Shown: positions 8,005-17,682 of the stretch, piece after piece
How the letters are laid out: each line of letters starts with the position of its first letter
Numbering within the stretch: position 1 is the first letter of the stretch
Origin: Dyadobacter sandarakinus
Lineage (GTDB): Bacteria > Bacteroidota > Bacteroidia > Cytophagales > Spirosomataceae
Assembly: GCF_016894445.1 (NCBI RefSeq)
Contig: NZ_CP056775.1
Span: 4,466,001 to 4,530,000, forward strand
Direction: 5' to 3'
DNA length: 64,000 nt
The notes under the pieces: model-generated
Database searches by the model: none
What the model saw: the letters and a program-made list of their open reading frames with translations, nothing else
Told to the model about the DNA's origin: nothing
Position numbers and translations under genes: made by a program

Positions 8005-10581
8005 ATGAACCTAAGACGTTTTCTCCTCTTTACATTCCTCACACTATTTTTTTTCAACCACGCTTTTGCACAAAAGAAAAGGAAGCCGGAAGACAAAAAA
8101 GAAGACACCAAAATGGACAAGGTCGTAGAAGAAGTGGCTACGGCAGTAAAAGACAAGCTTAAAGACGACAGAAGGAAAGATCCCAAATCATTCAAGGATT
8201 TTTTTGACGATAATGTGGTGAGCCAGAAAGGGATGATCTCGGTTCACAAAATGAATGAAAAATGGTATTTCGAGATACCCGACACATTGATCGGCCGTGA
8301 TATTATGGCGGTCACCCGCTACTCAAAAACAGCAGCAGGTGGTGGTATATTCGGAGGTGAAGAGGTGAACAGGCAAATGATCCGGTGGGAAAAAGGCATT
8401 GATAACAACCTCCTGCTCCGGTCCGTGACGATTGTGGTATCCAGTCCTGACAGTACCAAACCAATTTACCAGGCTGTCCGGAATTCAAGTTCTGACCCCA
8501 TTATCGGCGTATTTGATATTAAGGCCGTCAAAAAGGACACCGGGCAGAAAGCATCCGTGATTGAAGTTTCAGACTTTTTTAATTCCGATAACCAGGTTTT
8601 CTCCCTCAGCTCGGTCAGCAAGCAGCTGCTCAAACTGGCTGCATTTAAAAAAGAGGCTTCTTTTATTCAAAAGATGAGCACTTTCCCGATCAATACGGAA
8701 ATCAGGACGGTGAAAACATTTGCAATAACCCCCCAGCTCCTGTCTCCTATCCCTACCCCCTCGATCGGACAATATCTGCCGCCCGGGCTGGATGCGGGCG
8801 TAGTGACCATGGAGATGAATACTTCCCTGATCCTGCTGCCCAAAATGCCGATGCGAAAACGCATTTTTGATAGTCGGGTGGGCTACTTTGCCAATCAGTA
8901 TGCCATTTTTGGTGAAGAGTCACAACGCTCGGACCTCGAAGTTTTTGCCGTACGCTGGCGACTGGAACCCAGGAATGCGGAAGATGCAAAAAGGCAGAAA
9001 CAAGGTGAGCTCATTGAACCCAAAAATCCTATTGTGTACTACATTGATCCTGCCACGCCCGAAAAATGGCGTAAATACCTGAAAGCCGGGGTGGATGACT
9101 GGCAGGTGGCATTTGAAGAAGCCGGATGGAAAAATGCAATCCGGGGTGAGTACTGGCCGGAAAACGACACCACCATGAGCTTGGAAGATGCGCGGTTCTC
9201 CGTAATCCGGTACTTCGCGGCTGACATTCAGAATGCCTATGGGCCCAATGTACATGATCCGCGCAGCGGCGAAATCCTGGAAAGCCATATCGGCTGGTAC
9301 CACAATGTGATGCGGCTGCTGCGCAACTGGTACATTATCCAGGCTGGTGCCGTGGATCCAAATGCCCGCAAGCGGAAGTTTGACGATGAACTGATGGGCC
9401 AGCTCGTGCGCTTTGTTTCGTCTCACGAGATCGGGCACACGCTGGGACTCCGGCACAATATGGGTGCAAGTGCCGCCACGCCGGTCGAGAAGCTGCGCGA
9501 CAAGGCCTGGGTGGAAGAGCACGGACATACGGCTTCCATCATGGATTATGCACGTTTCAACTATGTAGCCCAGCCGGAAGACAGCATTACCAACCTTTTT
9601 CCGCGCATCGGCGATTATGATAAATGGGCCATCAAGTGGGGTTACAGCAACTTGCAGGACAGCCCCGCAGCGGAAAAGGCCAGGCTGAATGCATGGACGA
9701 TATACGCTTACGAAAATCCGCGTTTGCATTTTGGTACAGAAATCAGCCCGTACGATCCCAGGTACCAAACCGAAGACCTGGGCGACAATGCCATGAAAGC
9801 GTCTGAATACGGGATTAAAAATTTGCAGCGCATTTTGCCGAACCTGATTGAATGGAGCCGGGAGGATGGTGAGAGCTACAAGGAGCTTGACGAGATTTAC
9901 CAGAATGTAATCGCTCAGTACCGCCGTTACCTGGGCCATACGATCAAGAATATCGGCGGGATTTATGATACGCCTGCGACTTATGATATGGAAGGCCCTG
10001 CTTTTGTGACCGTACCCAAGAGCATTCAGAAAGAAGCCGTAACGTTTCTGAACAACCAGCTTTTTAAAACGCCTGTCTGGCTGCTGGAACAGGATATTCT
10101 CAATAAGATCAAACCCGAAACCGGCGTTGAGGCTATCAAATCATTGCAGGAGTATGCGCTTACCTCGCTCTTTGCGGGCGACCGGGCTGTGAGGCTGATG
10201 GAAACCGGGCTTTCTTCCAAATATTTTACACTGGATGATTTGTTTACCGAACTGGAGTCCGGGATATGGTCGGAAACGAAAAGTGCGAAGTGTATTGACC
10301 TGTACCGCCGCAATCTTCAAAAAGTTTATACTGAAAAGCTGATTGACCTGCTGAAACCCGGACGGGCCAGCGTTCAGTCGGTTCCGGTTGGTATAACGTA
10401 TGGTTTTTCAACCAAAATGGTGGAGCTGGAAAAGACAGACCTGCCCTCCGTAGCCCGCGCCCATCTTGAAGGGCTGAAAACGACTTTACAGGCAGCCATA
10501 CTGAAAGCACCTGACAAGATCACCAAGTATCATTTACAGGATGTTTTGCAAAGGATCAAATTTGCTCTTGATCCCAGATAA
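8005..10581 (+). CDS. Large secreted zinc-dependent metalloprotease (DUF5117/DUF5118/DUF4953 type)
   Basis: 858 residues from the ATG at 8005, which gives a clean signal peptide (FLLFTFLTLFFFNHAFA-Q, about 1-24). A lysine-rich linker follows, then a DUF5117-like middle region. The zinc motif HEIGHTLGLRH is at residues 474-484, followed by SIMDYARFNY as Met-turn. The long helical C-terminal part resembles DUF4953/met-zincin proteins, a widespread Bacteroidota family of about 800-860 residues. Likely periplasmic or cell-surface; substrate unknown. There is no T9SS tail, unlike the protease at 370-2229. Confidence 0.85.
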   Translation: MNLRRFLLFTFLTLFFFNHAFAQKKRKPEDKKEDTKMDKVVEEVATAVKDKLKDDRRKDPKSFKDFFDDNVVSQKGMISVHKMNEKWYFEIPDTLIGRDIMAVTRYSKTAAGGGIFGGEEVNRQMIRWEKGIDNNLLLRSVTIVVSSPDSTKPIYQAVRNSSSDPIIGVFDIKAVKKDTGQKASVIEVSDFFNSDNQVFSLSSVSKQLLKLAAFKKEASFIQKMSTFPINTEIRTVKTFAITPQLLSPIPTPSIGQYLPPGLDAGVVTMEMNTSLILLPKMPMRKRIFDSRVGYFANQYAIFGEESQRSDLEVFAVRWRLEPRNAEDAKRQKQGELIEPKNPIVYYIDPATPEKWRKYLKAGVDDWQVAFEEAGWKNAIRGEYWPENDTTMSLEDARFSVIRYFAADIQNAYGPNVHDPRSGEILESHIGWYHNVMRLLRNWYIIQAGAVDPNARKRKFDDELMGQLVRFVSSHEIGHTLGLRHNMGASAATPVEKLRDKAWVEEHGHTASIMDYARFNYVAQPEDSITNLFPRIGDYDKWAIKWGYSNLQDSPAAEKARLNAWTIYAYENPRLHFGTEISPYDPRYQTEDLGDNAMKASEYGIKNLQRILPNLIEWSREDGESYKELDEIYQNVIAQYRRYLGHTIKNIGGIYDTPATYDMEGPAFVTVPKSIQKEAVTFLNNQLFKTPVWLLEQDILNKIKPETGVEAIKSLQEYALTSLFAGDRAVRLMETGLSSKYFTLDDLFTELESGIWSETKSAKCIDLYRRNLQKVYTEKLIDLLKPGRASVQSVPVGITYGFSTKMVELEKTDLPSVARAHLEGLKTTLQAAILKAPDKITKYHLQDVLQRIKFALDPR

Positions 10582-10595
10582 TTTTGGAACGAATA

Positions 10596-11282
10596 ATGCA
10601 GGTACTGGCAGAAAAGTTGACAGCATACTCCGGCTTTGCAAAGGTAATCGCCTCTTCAAAGCCCTACCGGAGGCTTGACTTTTCTTCCGGTAATGCTGAC
10701 CTAAGCCGGCTGGACCTTACAGAAACAGCTGTATTTGCGGAGTATGTTTCGGGTGTCATGTTAGAAAATAACCGATACCTGGGAATCGGCGGGTATGCAG
10801 AAGACCGCATTATTTACCGTACCCGCAAACATTTTCAGCAAAACACCCAACCGAGAAGCATTCACCTCGGAACAGATATCTGGACGACAGCCGGTGAGCC
10901 CGTGCATGCGCCTTTGTCCGGACAGGTTCACAGTTTTGCATTCAATAACCACTACGGTGATTATGGTCCCACGATCATTCTTGCACACGAGCTGCAAGGT
11001 GCCCGGTTTTACACGCTTTACGGACATTTATCGCTGGAATCACTGCATGGCTTATACGAAGGAAAAGAAATCAGCACCGGCGAATGCTTTGCTTCCATAG
11101 GGTTTTACCCGGAAAACGGCGACTGGCCTCCGCATCTGCATTTTCAGGTTATAGAAAATATGGGCGAATGGAAAGGCGACTATCCCGGTGTAAGCAGCTG
11201 GCAGGATCGCGATTACTATCTGGCCGCTTGCCCCGATCCTAATCTCATCCTGTGCATCCCTGAAAATACTTATTTGCGGTGA
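10596..11282 (+). CDS. M23-fold (LytM-like) metallopeptidase protein without signal peptide
   Basis: 228 residues from the ATG at 10596; a TTG at 10584 is possible but less likely. The M23 signature is present: HLGTDIW (HxxxD, first zinc ligands), a beta core, then YGHLS and HLHFQV (HxH). Most M23 enzymes are exported peptidoglycan hydrolases. This one shows no signal peptide or membrane segment, so it may be cytoplasmic or act on another substrate. It follows the metalloprotease by 14 bases and its 3' end overlaps the convergent SDR gene by 13 bases. Confidence 0.75.
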   Translation: MQVLAEKLTAYSGFAKVIASSKPYRRLDFSSGNADLSRLDLTETAVFAEYVSGVMLENNRYLGIGGYAEDRIIYRTRKHFQQNTQPRSIHLGTDIWTTAGEPVHAPLSGQVHSFAFNNHYGDYGPTIILAHELQGARFYTLYGHLSLESLHGLYEGKEISTGECFASIGFYPENGDWPPHLHFQVIENMGEWKGDYPGVSSWQDRDYYLAACPDPNLILCIPENTYLR

Positions 11283-12022
11283 ATCGTCGTAGCGGCTGAT
11301 TGCGCCCCGGCCAGAATGGTCACATCGGCAATGGTAACGCGCGAAGGTGCATTGACAGCGTATAAAACAGCATCAGCAATATCTTCCGGCTGCAATGGCT
11401 CAAATCCCTGGTATACTTTCTCAGCCCGCTCCTTGTCTCCTTTAAAACGAACCAGTGAAAAATCAGTCTCTACGGCGCCGGGAGCCACATTCGTGATCTT
11501 GATGCCATGCTGCGTCAGTTCGAGCCGCATACCTTCACTGATGGATTCAACAGCAGCTTTGGAAGCACAGTAAACCGTTCCGTTTGCATAGGTTTGCTTG
11601 CCGGCAATTGAGCTTATATTGACAATATGGCCTTTGCCTCTTTCCAGCATCAGCGGGATTACAGCCTTGGATACGTACAGCAAGCCTTTTACATTGCTGT
11701 CGATCATAGCATCCCAGTCATTGGTATCACCCTCATCAAGGGTACCCAGGCCGTGTGCATTACCTGCATTATTGACGAGTATATCAATGTTTTTCCAGGC
11801 ATCAGGCAGGGAGGCGACCATCGCCTGCACAGCTCCATTGTCTCTGACATCGAAAATCAGGCTGGTAACCTGCACTTTGGCATGCAGCGAGGCACTCAGC
11901 TCATCCAGCTTGTCCTGGCGGCGGCCACAAAGAATAAGGTCAATACCTGCGCCGGCAAATGCCAGTGCAGTTGCTTTTCCGATGCCGGAAGTAGCTCCGG
12001 TAATCAATGCAATTCGGGACAT
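11270..12022 (-). CDS. SDR-family NAD(P)-dependent oxidoreductase (YdfG-like)
   Basis: 250 residues, a classical short-chain dehydrogenase. Cofactor loop TGATSGIG (9-16) followed by CGRR suggests NADP preference. NNAG is at 84-87, catalytic Ser138, Tyr151 and Lys155 (YCASK), and the C-terminal region has PGAVETDFS. It most resembles the YdfG / 3-hydroxy-acid dehydrogenase subgroup; substrate not determined. It lies 41 bases downstream of the ctp protease gene on the same strand, probably cotranscribed. Confidence 0.85.
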   Translation of the reverse strand: MSRIALITGATSGIGKATALAFAGAGIDLILCGRRQDKLDELSASLHAKVQVTSLIFDVRDNGAVQAMVASLPDAWKNIDILVNNAGNAHGLGTLDEGDTNDWDAMIDSNVKGLLYVSKAVIPLMLERGKGHIVNISSIAGKQTYANGTVYCASKAAVESISEGMRLELTQHGIKITNVAPGAVETDFSLVRFKGDKERAEKVYQGFEPLQPEDIADAVLYAVNAPSRVTIADVTILAGAQSAATTIHRK

Positions 12023-12063
12023 TCTTAAATTTTTTACTACAAAACAAAGGAATAGATCCGGAC

Positions 12064-13761
12064 TTAATTTCTCGGTATGTTCATGCTGCTGAACTTTCCT
12101 TTTTCAAGCTGAGCGGCCTGCCCGAACATTTGTACCGCCTGCTGGTACACGTTGTCCGTAGGATTAAGCACTCTGAATACTTCATTGTTCAGACCGCTTT
12201 TCTGCTTTCTTCCCCATACATACCGGCCGATGATGGCCTTGGTCTGTGCAGCGATGACCGGTCTTGAATGGTTTAACTCCTTTTCGTTAAGCTTGATACC
12301 CGCCCGGGTTGCATCCCGGCCCAGCTCTGACAGCATGGCGTCCGTAACCTGGAAGTTGTTGACATAGTTATCAAACGATCCTTTTTCAAGCTGCTTCTGG
12401 TGTTCGTTTGCATATTTCAGTGCGTACTCGCGGATGATGTTTTTTGAATAAAGCTCAAAAAGGTACTTGCTGTTGAGCAGTGTATCTTTGGGTACAAAAA
12501 TGTCGGGAGTGATACCGCCACCGCCATAAACTATCCGGCCCCCATCGGTTTTGTACACTTTACTTTTATCAAACTTGATGCTGTCGGCATTGAAAAGCTC
12601 GCCGCTTTCATACCTGTGCGACAAATCCTGGCTGTAATCCTCTCCCTTGCCCAGCTCATACGGCTTTTGAATGCTGCGGCCACTCGGGGTATAGTACCTT
12701 GAAATAGTCAAGCGCAGCTCTGATCCATCGGACAGTTTGATCGGCATTTGTACCAATCCTTTTCCATACGACCGCCGGCCCACTACCAATGCGCGGTCAT
12801 GGTCCTGCAAGGCCCCTGCCAGGATTTCGGATGCTGACGCACTACCTTCATCAACCAGCACAATCAATGGACCCTGCTCGAATAATCCTTCGACATGCGA
12901 CCTGGTTTTACGATCAAACCGGCTATCCTTGCCCTCGGTATACACCAGCAGCTTATCGCCGGAGATAAACTCGTCGGCCATACTGGTAGCCTTTTCCATA
13001 TACCCGCCCGGATTACCGCGCAGGTCAAGAATCAGATTTTTCAAGCCTTCGGATTTCAATGCTTTCAGGGCTGTTTTAAACTCGTCGTAAGTGGTTTCTG
13101 AAAAACGGCTTACTTTAAGATATCCTGTTTCATTGTTAATCATGTAAGAAGCGTCTACGGAATAGGTAGGTATACGATCCCGGACAACGGCGACATTGAT
13201 TTTGTCAGGCATGCCCACACGCTCTATCCCCAGATCGACCTTGGTACCCCGCTTGCCGCGAAGGACTTTGTAAACCTGTGCATTGGTCACGCCCGGTCCC
13301 GAAAGATTTTCCTTGTTCACGGAAATAATCCGGTCGCCGCTCTGGATACCGGCCGTTTCGGATGGGCCGCCGCTCAGGGGAGTAACCACATACACGGTAT
13401 CATTGAAAATGTTAAACTCCACACCAATACCGTCAAAGCCCGATTCCAGTTGAGAACGGGCGGCAGTAGCTTCTTCCGAGTTGAAGTAAGCAGTATGCGG
13501 ATCAAGCTTTTCCAGCATTTTGGTGATTGAAAAATCTACCAGATCATCCGTATTCACAGAATCGACATAGTTGTTTTCAACCAGCATCAGCACTTCCCGG
13601 TACTTTGCATAACCTTTCGCAACGTCTGATAATTTTTTTCCACCGCTAAAAAAAGTACTTCCCAGCAACACACCCGCGGCAAGGGTGATGCCGATAATAA
13701 TCGGGAGCCGCACCACAGCACGTGAATTGCGGATCGGTGATTTGGATGTGTCTGAACTCAT
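12064..13761 (-). CDS. C-terminal processing peptidase, S41 family
   Basis: 565 residues. A single N-terminal membrane anchor (about 19-39, PIIIGITLAAGVLLGSTFF) places the body in the periplasm. A PDZ domain spans about 110-185 (GIGVEF, GIQSGDRIISVN). The S41 protease core has the catalytic Ser309 in EGSASASEILAG and Lys334 in SYGKG. Family members trim or degrade periplasmic proteins from their C-termini. The extra ~150 C-terminal residues are usual in Bacteroidota members. Likely first gene of a unit with the SDR gene. Confidence 0.92.
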   Translation of the reverse strand: MSSDTSKSPIRNSRAVVRLPIIIGITLAAGVLLGSTFFSGGKKLSDVAKGYAKYREVLMLVENNYVDSVNTDDLVDFSITKMLEKLDPHTAYFNSEEATAARSQLESGFDGIGVEFNIFNDTVYVVTPLSGGPSETAGIQSGDRIISVNKENLSGPGVTNAQVYKVLRGKRGTKVDLGIERVGMPDKINVAVVRDRIPTYSVDASYMINNETGYLKVSRFSETTYDEFKTALKALKSEGLKNLILDLRGNPGGYMEKATSMADEFISGDKLLVYTEGKDSRFDRKTRSHVEGLFEQGPLIVLVDEGSASASEILAGALQDHDRALVVGRRSYGKGLVQMPIKLSDGSELRLTISRYYTPSGRSIQKPYELGKGEDYSQDLSHRYESGELFNADSIKFDKSKVYKTDGGRIVYGGGGITPDIFVPKDTLLNSKYLFELYSKNIIREYALKYANEHQKQLEKGSFDNYVNNFQVTDAMLSELGRDATRAGIKLNEKELNHSRPVIAAQTKAIIGRYVWGRKQKSGLNNEVFRVLNPTDNVYQQAVQMFGQAAQLEKGKFSSMNIPRN

Positions 13762-13911
13762 GCTGGTTATAATGGGAAAGGTGTGTAAAATAGCTTTCTG
13801 CGTGAAACCTAGTTCTAACGTGAAGTAAATGATTTTGATTACCTAATGCAAATGTCTTTACCGGTCAAAAAGCCGTTAACTGTCCTGATTTTACTACTTC
13901 GTTTTAAGCGT

Positions 13912-15867
13912 TTAAACAAATGATTTGAGGGATTCCGGGTTTCGCATAATATCCGGATTAATACATTTGGCAGGGTCCTGACCCATCAGGATACGCTTAA
14001 CAGGCGTTTCCATTTTTTTACCATTGATCGTGTACGGAATGTCGGTCACCTGCTCGATCGTGTCGGGAACGTGCCGGGGACTGTACTGGGAACGCAGTGT
14101 TTCACAAATGCGGCCTTTCAGCTCATCTGTCAGTACCTTGTCTTTACTCAGCACCACAAACAACGATATGGTACCGTCACCACTCGCCTTGTCCAGGTAC
14201 ACCGCCAGGCTGTCCTTTACCTCGGGCAGACTTTCCACTGCCCGGTAAATTTCCGCAGTACCAATGCGCACGCCGCCGCGGTTCAGCGTGGCGTCGGAGC
14301 GCCCGTAGATGACGACCGACTTCCGGGATGTAATCCTGATCCAGTCGCCATGCCGCCAGGAGCCGGGGAACATGTCAAAATAGCTGCTGAAATATTGCTG
14401 GTTGCCTGCATCATTCCAGAAATAAACAGGCATGGAAGGCATGGGCTGGGTCAGTACCATTTCGCCGGTTTGCCCGATTACGGGCTTTCCGTCATCGTCA
14501 TAAGCCTCAATTCTGCAGCCGAGCATCCTGCACTGGATTTCCCCGGCATAAACCGGCAGTACCGGGCAGCCACCCACAAAGGCGCTGCAAACATCAGTAC
14601 CGCCGCTGAGGGATATCAGCCACACGTCTTTTTTAACATGCTTGTAAATCCATTCATATACTTCCGGTGGCAGGGGCGAACCCGACGAGCCGATGGTTTC
14701 GAGCGCGCTGAGCCGCTCGGAAGTTATGCTTACCCCGGCTTTCATTGAGGCTGTAAAATAAGCCGCGCCACTACCAAAATGATTGATCCTGGCTTTTTCT
14801 GCAAAAGTCCATAGTACCTGCGATGAAGGAAATGCAGGCGCCCCATCATAGAGTACCAGAGTAGCACCGCAAAGCATTGAGCCCAGGGCATAATTCCACA
14901 TCATCCAGCCGGTGGTACTGTACCAGAAATACCTGTCGCCCGGCTTCACATTCTGATGAAGTGCCAGTGCCTTGTAATGTTCCAGCAGGCAGCCGCCTAC
15001 GCTGTGTGCAATGGCCTTCGGTTTGGCCGTGGTACCGGACGAGTACAATATCCAGATGGGATGATCAAAATCTACGGGTTCAAATTCGAGCCCGAAGTTG
15101 GGCAAATGCAGGATGTCCTCCCAAGATGTAAACCGGTCGGGTTTGATGACGGAGTCAATATTGTTGATCAGCACGGTATCTTTTACCGTCTTTAATGCAG
15201 ACGAAAGCTCCTGTGCAAAGGAGGTCATATCGTATGTTTTTCCATTATAAACATAGCCATCCGCAACAAAAAGCACCTTGGGTTCTATCTGCAGAAAACG
15301 TTCGAGAATGGCTGTCTTACCAAAATCAGGAGAGCAGCACGACCATACCGCACCCACTGCATTCACCGCCAGAAATGCTGCCGTCGCCTGAGGAATGTTG
15401 GGCAAAACAGCAGCTACCCTGTCGCCGGGCCGCACACCCCGCTGTTTGAGCCAAGCTGATACAGCAGCAACTTCTTCTTCGAGCGTTTCCCAGGATATTT
15501 CCTGCATGCCCGTTTGCTCCGACTGAAAAACAATGGCAGAACGATCTTTGGTTTTGTTTCTGAAAATATGCTCGGCATAGTTGACCTTGGAGCGCGTAAA
15601 CCATCGTGTACCGATCATTCCGCTTTGCGGCCTTTGCAGTACTTCAAGGTACAGATCGTGTGATTTGATGTTGAAAAAATGCCAGAGGCTTTCCCAGAAA
15701 TCTTCCAGATCAGTCACAGACCATTCCCATAAATCATGATAGGAACGGAAGTAGAGACCCTTTTTTACGAAGAGCCAATCCATATATCGTTTCAGGCAGG
15801 ACTGTTCCAACAATGCCCGCCCGGGCTTCCAGAGCGGAGGCCCCTGCACGTCTGTAGGCGTATCCAT
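13912..15867 (-). CDS. Acetoacetate-CoA ligase
   Basis: 651 residues from the ATG at 15867, the family length; the open frame runs further upstream without family similarity. It is an ANL-superfamily adenylating enzyme: P-loop YSSGTTAKPKAIAHS, YSTTGWMMWNYAL, SGGTDVCSAF, YGRSDATLNRGGVRIGTAEIYR, and the C-terminal lysine in NGKKMETPVKRI. The N-terminal region (DLEDFWESLWHFF) is typical of acetoacetyl-CoA synthetases rather than acetyl-CoA synthetases. It activates acetoacetate with ATP and CoA, feeding ketone or leucine breakdown products into central metabolism. It is divergent from rluB. Confidence 0.9.
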   Translation of the reverse strand: MDTPTDVQGPPLWKPGRALLEQSCLKRYMDWLFVKKGLYFRSYHDLWEWSVTDLEDFWESLWHFFNIKSHDLYLEVLQRPQSGMIGTRWFTRSKVNYAEHIFRNKTKDRSAIVFQSEQTGMQEISWETLEEEVAAVSAWLKQRGVRPGDRVAAVLPNIPQATAAFLAVNAVGAVWSCCSPDFGKTAILERFLQIEPKVLFVADGYVYNGKTYDMTSFAQELSSALKTVKDTVLINNIDSVIKPDRFTSWEDILHLPNFGLEFEPVDFDHPIWILYSSGTTAKPKAIAHSVGGCLLEHYKALALHQNVKPGDRYFWYSTTGWMMWNYALGSMLCGATLVLYDGAPAFPSSQVLWTFAEKARINHFGSGAAYFTASMKAGVSITSERLSALETIGSSGSPLPPEVYEWIYKHVKKDVWLISLSGGTDVCSAFVGGCPVLPVYAGEIQCRMLGCRIEAYDDDGKPVIGQTGEMVLTQPMPSMPVYFWNDAGNQQYFSSYFDMFPGSWRHGDWIRITSRKSVVIYGRSDATLNRGGVRIGTAEIYRAVESLPEVKDSLAVYLDKASGDGTISLFVVLSKDKVLTDELKGRICETLRSQYSPRHVPDTIEQVTDIPYTINGKKMETPVKRILMGQDPAKCINPDIMRNPESLKSFV

Positions 15868-15989
15868 TTTGCTTAATGTTTGTAGCTTCCGGCGCTCTTT
15901 TGTATCCGGCGCCCTGACAGAAGTTATAAACGCCCGGTTATTTATTTTGACATAAATGAGAACGGAAATTTTTAGCCGGCAAAATAGGT

Positions 15990-15997
15990 TATCTTTG
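15990..15997 (+). promoter_or_regulatory. Putative -7 box upstream of rluB-like gene
   Basis: TATCTTTG matches TAnnTTTG. It lies about 150 bases before the rluB start, leaving a long leader (about 16005-16148) in which I recognise no riboswitch. Confidence 0.4.
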
Positions 15998-16148
15998 CAT
16001 CCTGCAATTTCAAAAAGCGCTACTGAACTGATTACTACATACGTTGTATAAATGAGGTTCGTGGCATTTTTCAATTTTAGGCAGGCTGTATAAGCTTGTA
16101 TGTTTAGTGTAAATAGGAATTCAATCCAGTAGTGATACTGCTATCCTG

Positions 16149-17615
16149 ATGAAAAAAAGAACAACCAGCCCCAAAGCGGGCAACAATGCACAATCGGCAT
16201 CCGGCGCGTCCCGGTCATTCCAGAAATCCAGCGGTGGTACAGGAGGCGATCGCCCTTTCAAGCGGGCCAAGTCCGAGGTAGAAAGCCGGTTCAGCAAACC
16301 ATCCATCAAAAAATCAAGTCTGCGTTTTTCCAAAACTGAAAATACCGGGCAAAAAGCACGTCCGGATTTCAGTCATGAAAAGCCCGAGTCGTTCAAACCA
16401 CGATCGTTCCGCGACCGTGAAGAGTTTACTTCCGAAGGCAAGAAGCCATTTTCAAAGCCTGAAAGGCCGTTTTCAAAAACAGATAAGCCTTTTTCAAAAG
16501 CAGACAGGCCTTTTTCAAAAACGGATAAACCTTTTTCAAAGTCGGACAAACCTTTCTCAAAGTCAGACAAGCCTTTTTCAAAGTCGGACAAGCCTTTTCC
16601 GAGAACCGAGGCGCCTTTCTCGAAATCTGAAAAGCCTTCTTTCCGGGAATCTGGCCGTAGTAAGGGATTTGGCAAACCAGAGCGCGAAAGCGAACGCCCC
16701 TTCGGTTTCAAGCAAAAAGAAAACTCAGGTTTTAAAAAAAAAGACGATTCTGAGCCCAGGGATCATGCAGCTCCCCAATCGGGAAGTGCGGAGCCGGAAG
16801 CGGACCAAAGCGGACTGGAAAGAAGAGTAGGACGCTACAAATCGGCTCCCGGATATGATCTCTCCGGCTATGAAAAAAGGACCGGCAAAAAGGTGAAGGA
16901 AGACCCTTCCGACATCCGCCTGAACCGCTACATTGCTAATGCAGGCATTTGTTCAAGGAGGGAAGCTGATGACCTTATTGCTTCGGGGCAAATTTCGGTA
17001 AATGGTAAAACTGTGACCGAAATGGGCTACAAAGTAAAGCTGAGCGATGTTGTCAAATATGGCAAACGTGCGCTGAACCCCGAAAAAATGGTGTATATCC
17101 TGATTAATAAACCGAAGGATTACATTACGACTACAGATGATCCGGAAGAACGCAGAACCGTACTCGACCTGATCAAAGGAGCTTGCGACGAACGTGTTTA
17201 CCCGGTTGGCCGCCTCGACCGCAATACCACGGGTCTGCTGCTGCTGACCAATGATGGCGAACTCGCCGGAAAGCTGACGCATCCATCAACTGGCATTGGC
17301 AAAATTTACCAGGCGGAGCTTGACCGACCAATTGCAACAGAGGATTTTGAAAAATTACAGCAGGGTGTGGCGCTGGAAGACGGTTTCATTCGTCCTGACG
17401 AAGTAGGTATTGTTACTCCGGATGCGATGGTCGTAGGACTTGAAATTCATAGTGGACGTAACCGGGTGGTACGCCGCATCTTCGAACATTTAGGCTATGA
17501 GGTGAAAAAGCTGGACCGTACTGTATTTGCAGGCCTCAATAAGAAGGACCTGCCAAGAGGTAAATGGCGGTTTTTGACAGAGAGGGAAGTTATTAAGCTT
17601 AAATATATGCTGTAA
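16149..17615 (+). CDS. 23S rRNA pseudouridine synthase, RluB/RsuA family, with repeat-rich N-terminal tail
   Basis: 488 residues, about twice the catalytic unit. Residues 1-255 are lysine/serine/proline rich and probably disordered, with nine tandem 7-residue units of the form PFSKSDK at 100-162. The S4 RNA-binding domain follows (RLNRYIANAGICSRREAD, about 257-305). Then comes the synthase domain with ILINKPKDYITT and the catalytic Asp357 in GRLDRNTTGLLLLTNDGEL. It isomerises a uridine in rRNA; by family RluB-like, target base not provable here. Basic N-terminal tails on this enzyme are common in Bacteroidota. A strong terminator follows. Confidence 0.88.
   Translation: MKKRTTSPKAGNNAQSASGASRSFQKSSGGTGGDRPFKRAKSEVESRFSKPSIKKSSLRFSKTENTGQKARPDFSHEKPESFKPRSFRDREEFTSEGKKPFSKPERPFSKTDKPFSKADRPFSKTDKPFSKSDKPFSKSDKPFSKSDKPFPRTEAPFSKSEKPSFRESGRSKGFGKPERESERPFGFKQKENSGFKKKDDSEPRDHAAPQSGSAEPEADQSGLERRVGRYKSAPGYDLSGYEKRTGKKVKEDPSDIRLNRYIANAGICSRREADDLIASGQISVNGKTVTEMGYKVKLSDVVKYGKRALNPEKMVYILINKPKDYITTTDDPEERRTVLDLIKGACDERVYPVGRLDRNTTGLLLLTNDGELAGKLTHPSTGIGKIYQAELDRPIATEDFEKLQQGVALEDGFIRPDEVGIVTPDAMVVGLEIHSGRNRVVRRIFEHLGYEVKKLDRTVFAGLNKKDLPRGKWRFLTEREVIKLKYML
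16446..16634 (+). repeat. Tandem 21-base repeats coding for PFSKSDK-like heptads
   Basis: Nine consecutive 21-base units in frame inside the rluB-like gene. The units read PFSKPER, PFSKTDK, PFSKADR, PFSKTDK, PFSKSDK three times, PFPRTEA and PFSKSEK. The middle units are nearly identical in DNA, so copy number may vary between strains by slippage. Confidence 0.85.
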
Positions 17616-17628
17616 CATCCGGAATAAA

Positions 17629-17664
17629 GAAAAGCGGCTGGAATGAACATTCCAGCCGCTTTTT
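17629..17664. terminator. Bidirectional terminator between rluB-like gene and degP
   Basis: A long stem, AAAAGCGGCTGGAATG with CATTCCAGCCGCTTTT, is followed by T-rich sequence on both strands. It separates two convergent genes (stops at 17615 and 17683). Confidence 0.9.
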
Positions 17665-17682
17665 CATGAACCTTAATGTATA

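Noticed and set aside
8920-9939. 339-codon open frame on the minus strand
   Set aside because: It lies wholly antisense to the metalloprotease at 8005-10581, which has clear motifs. The translation has no recognisable domain or leader.
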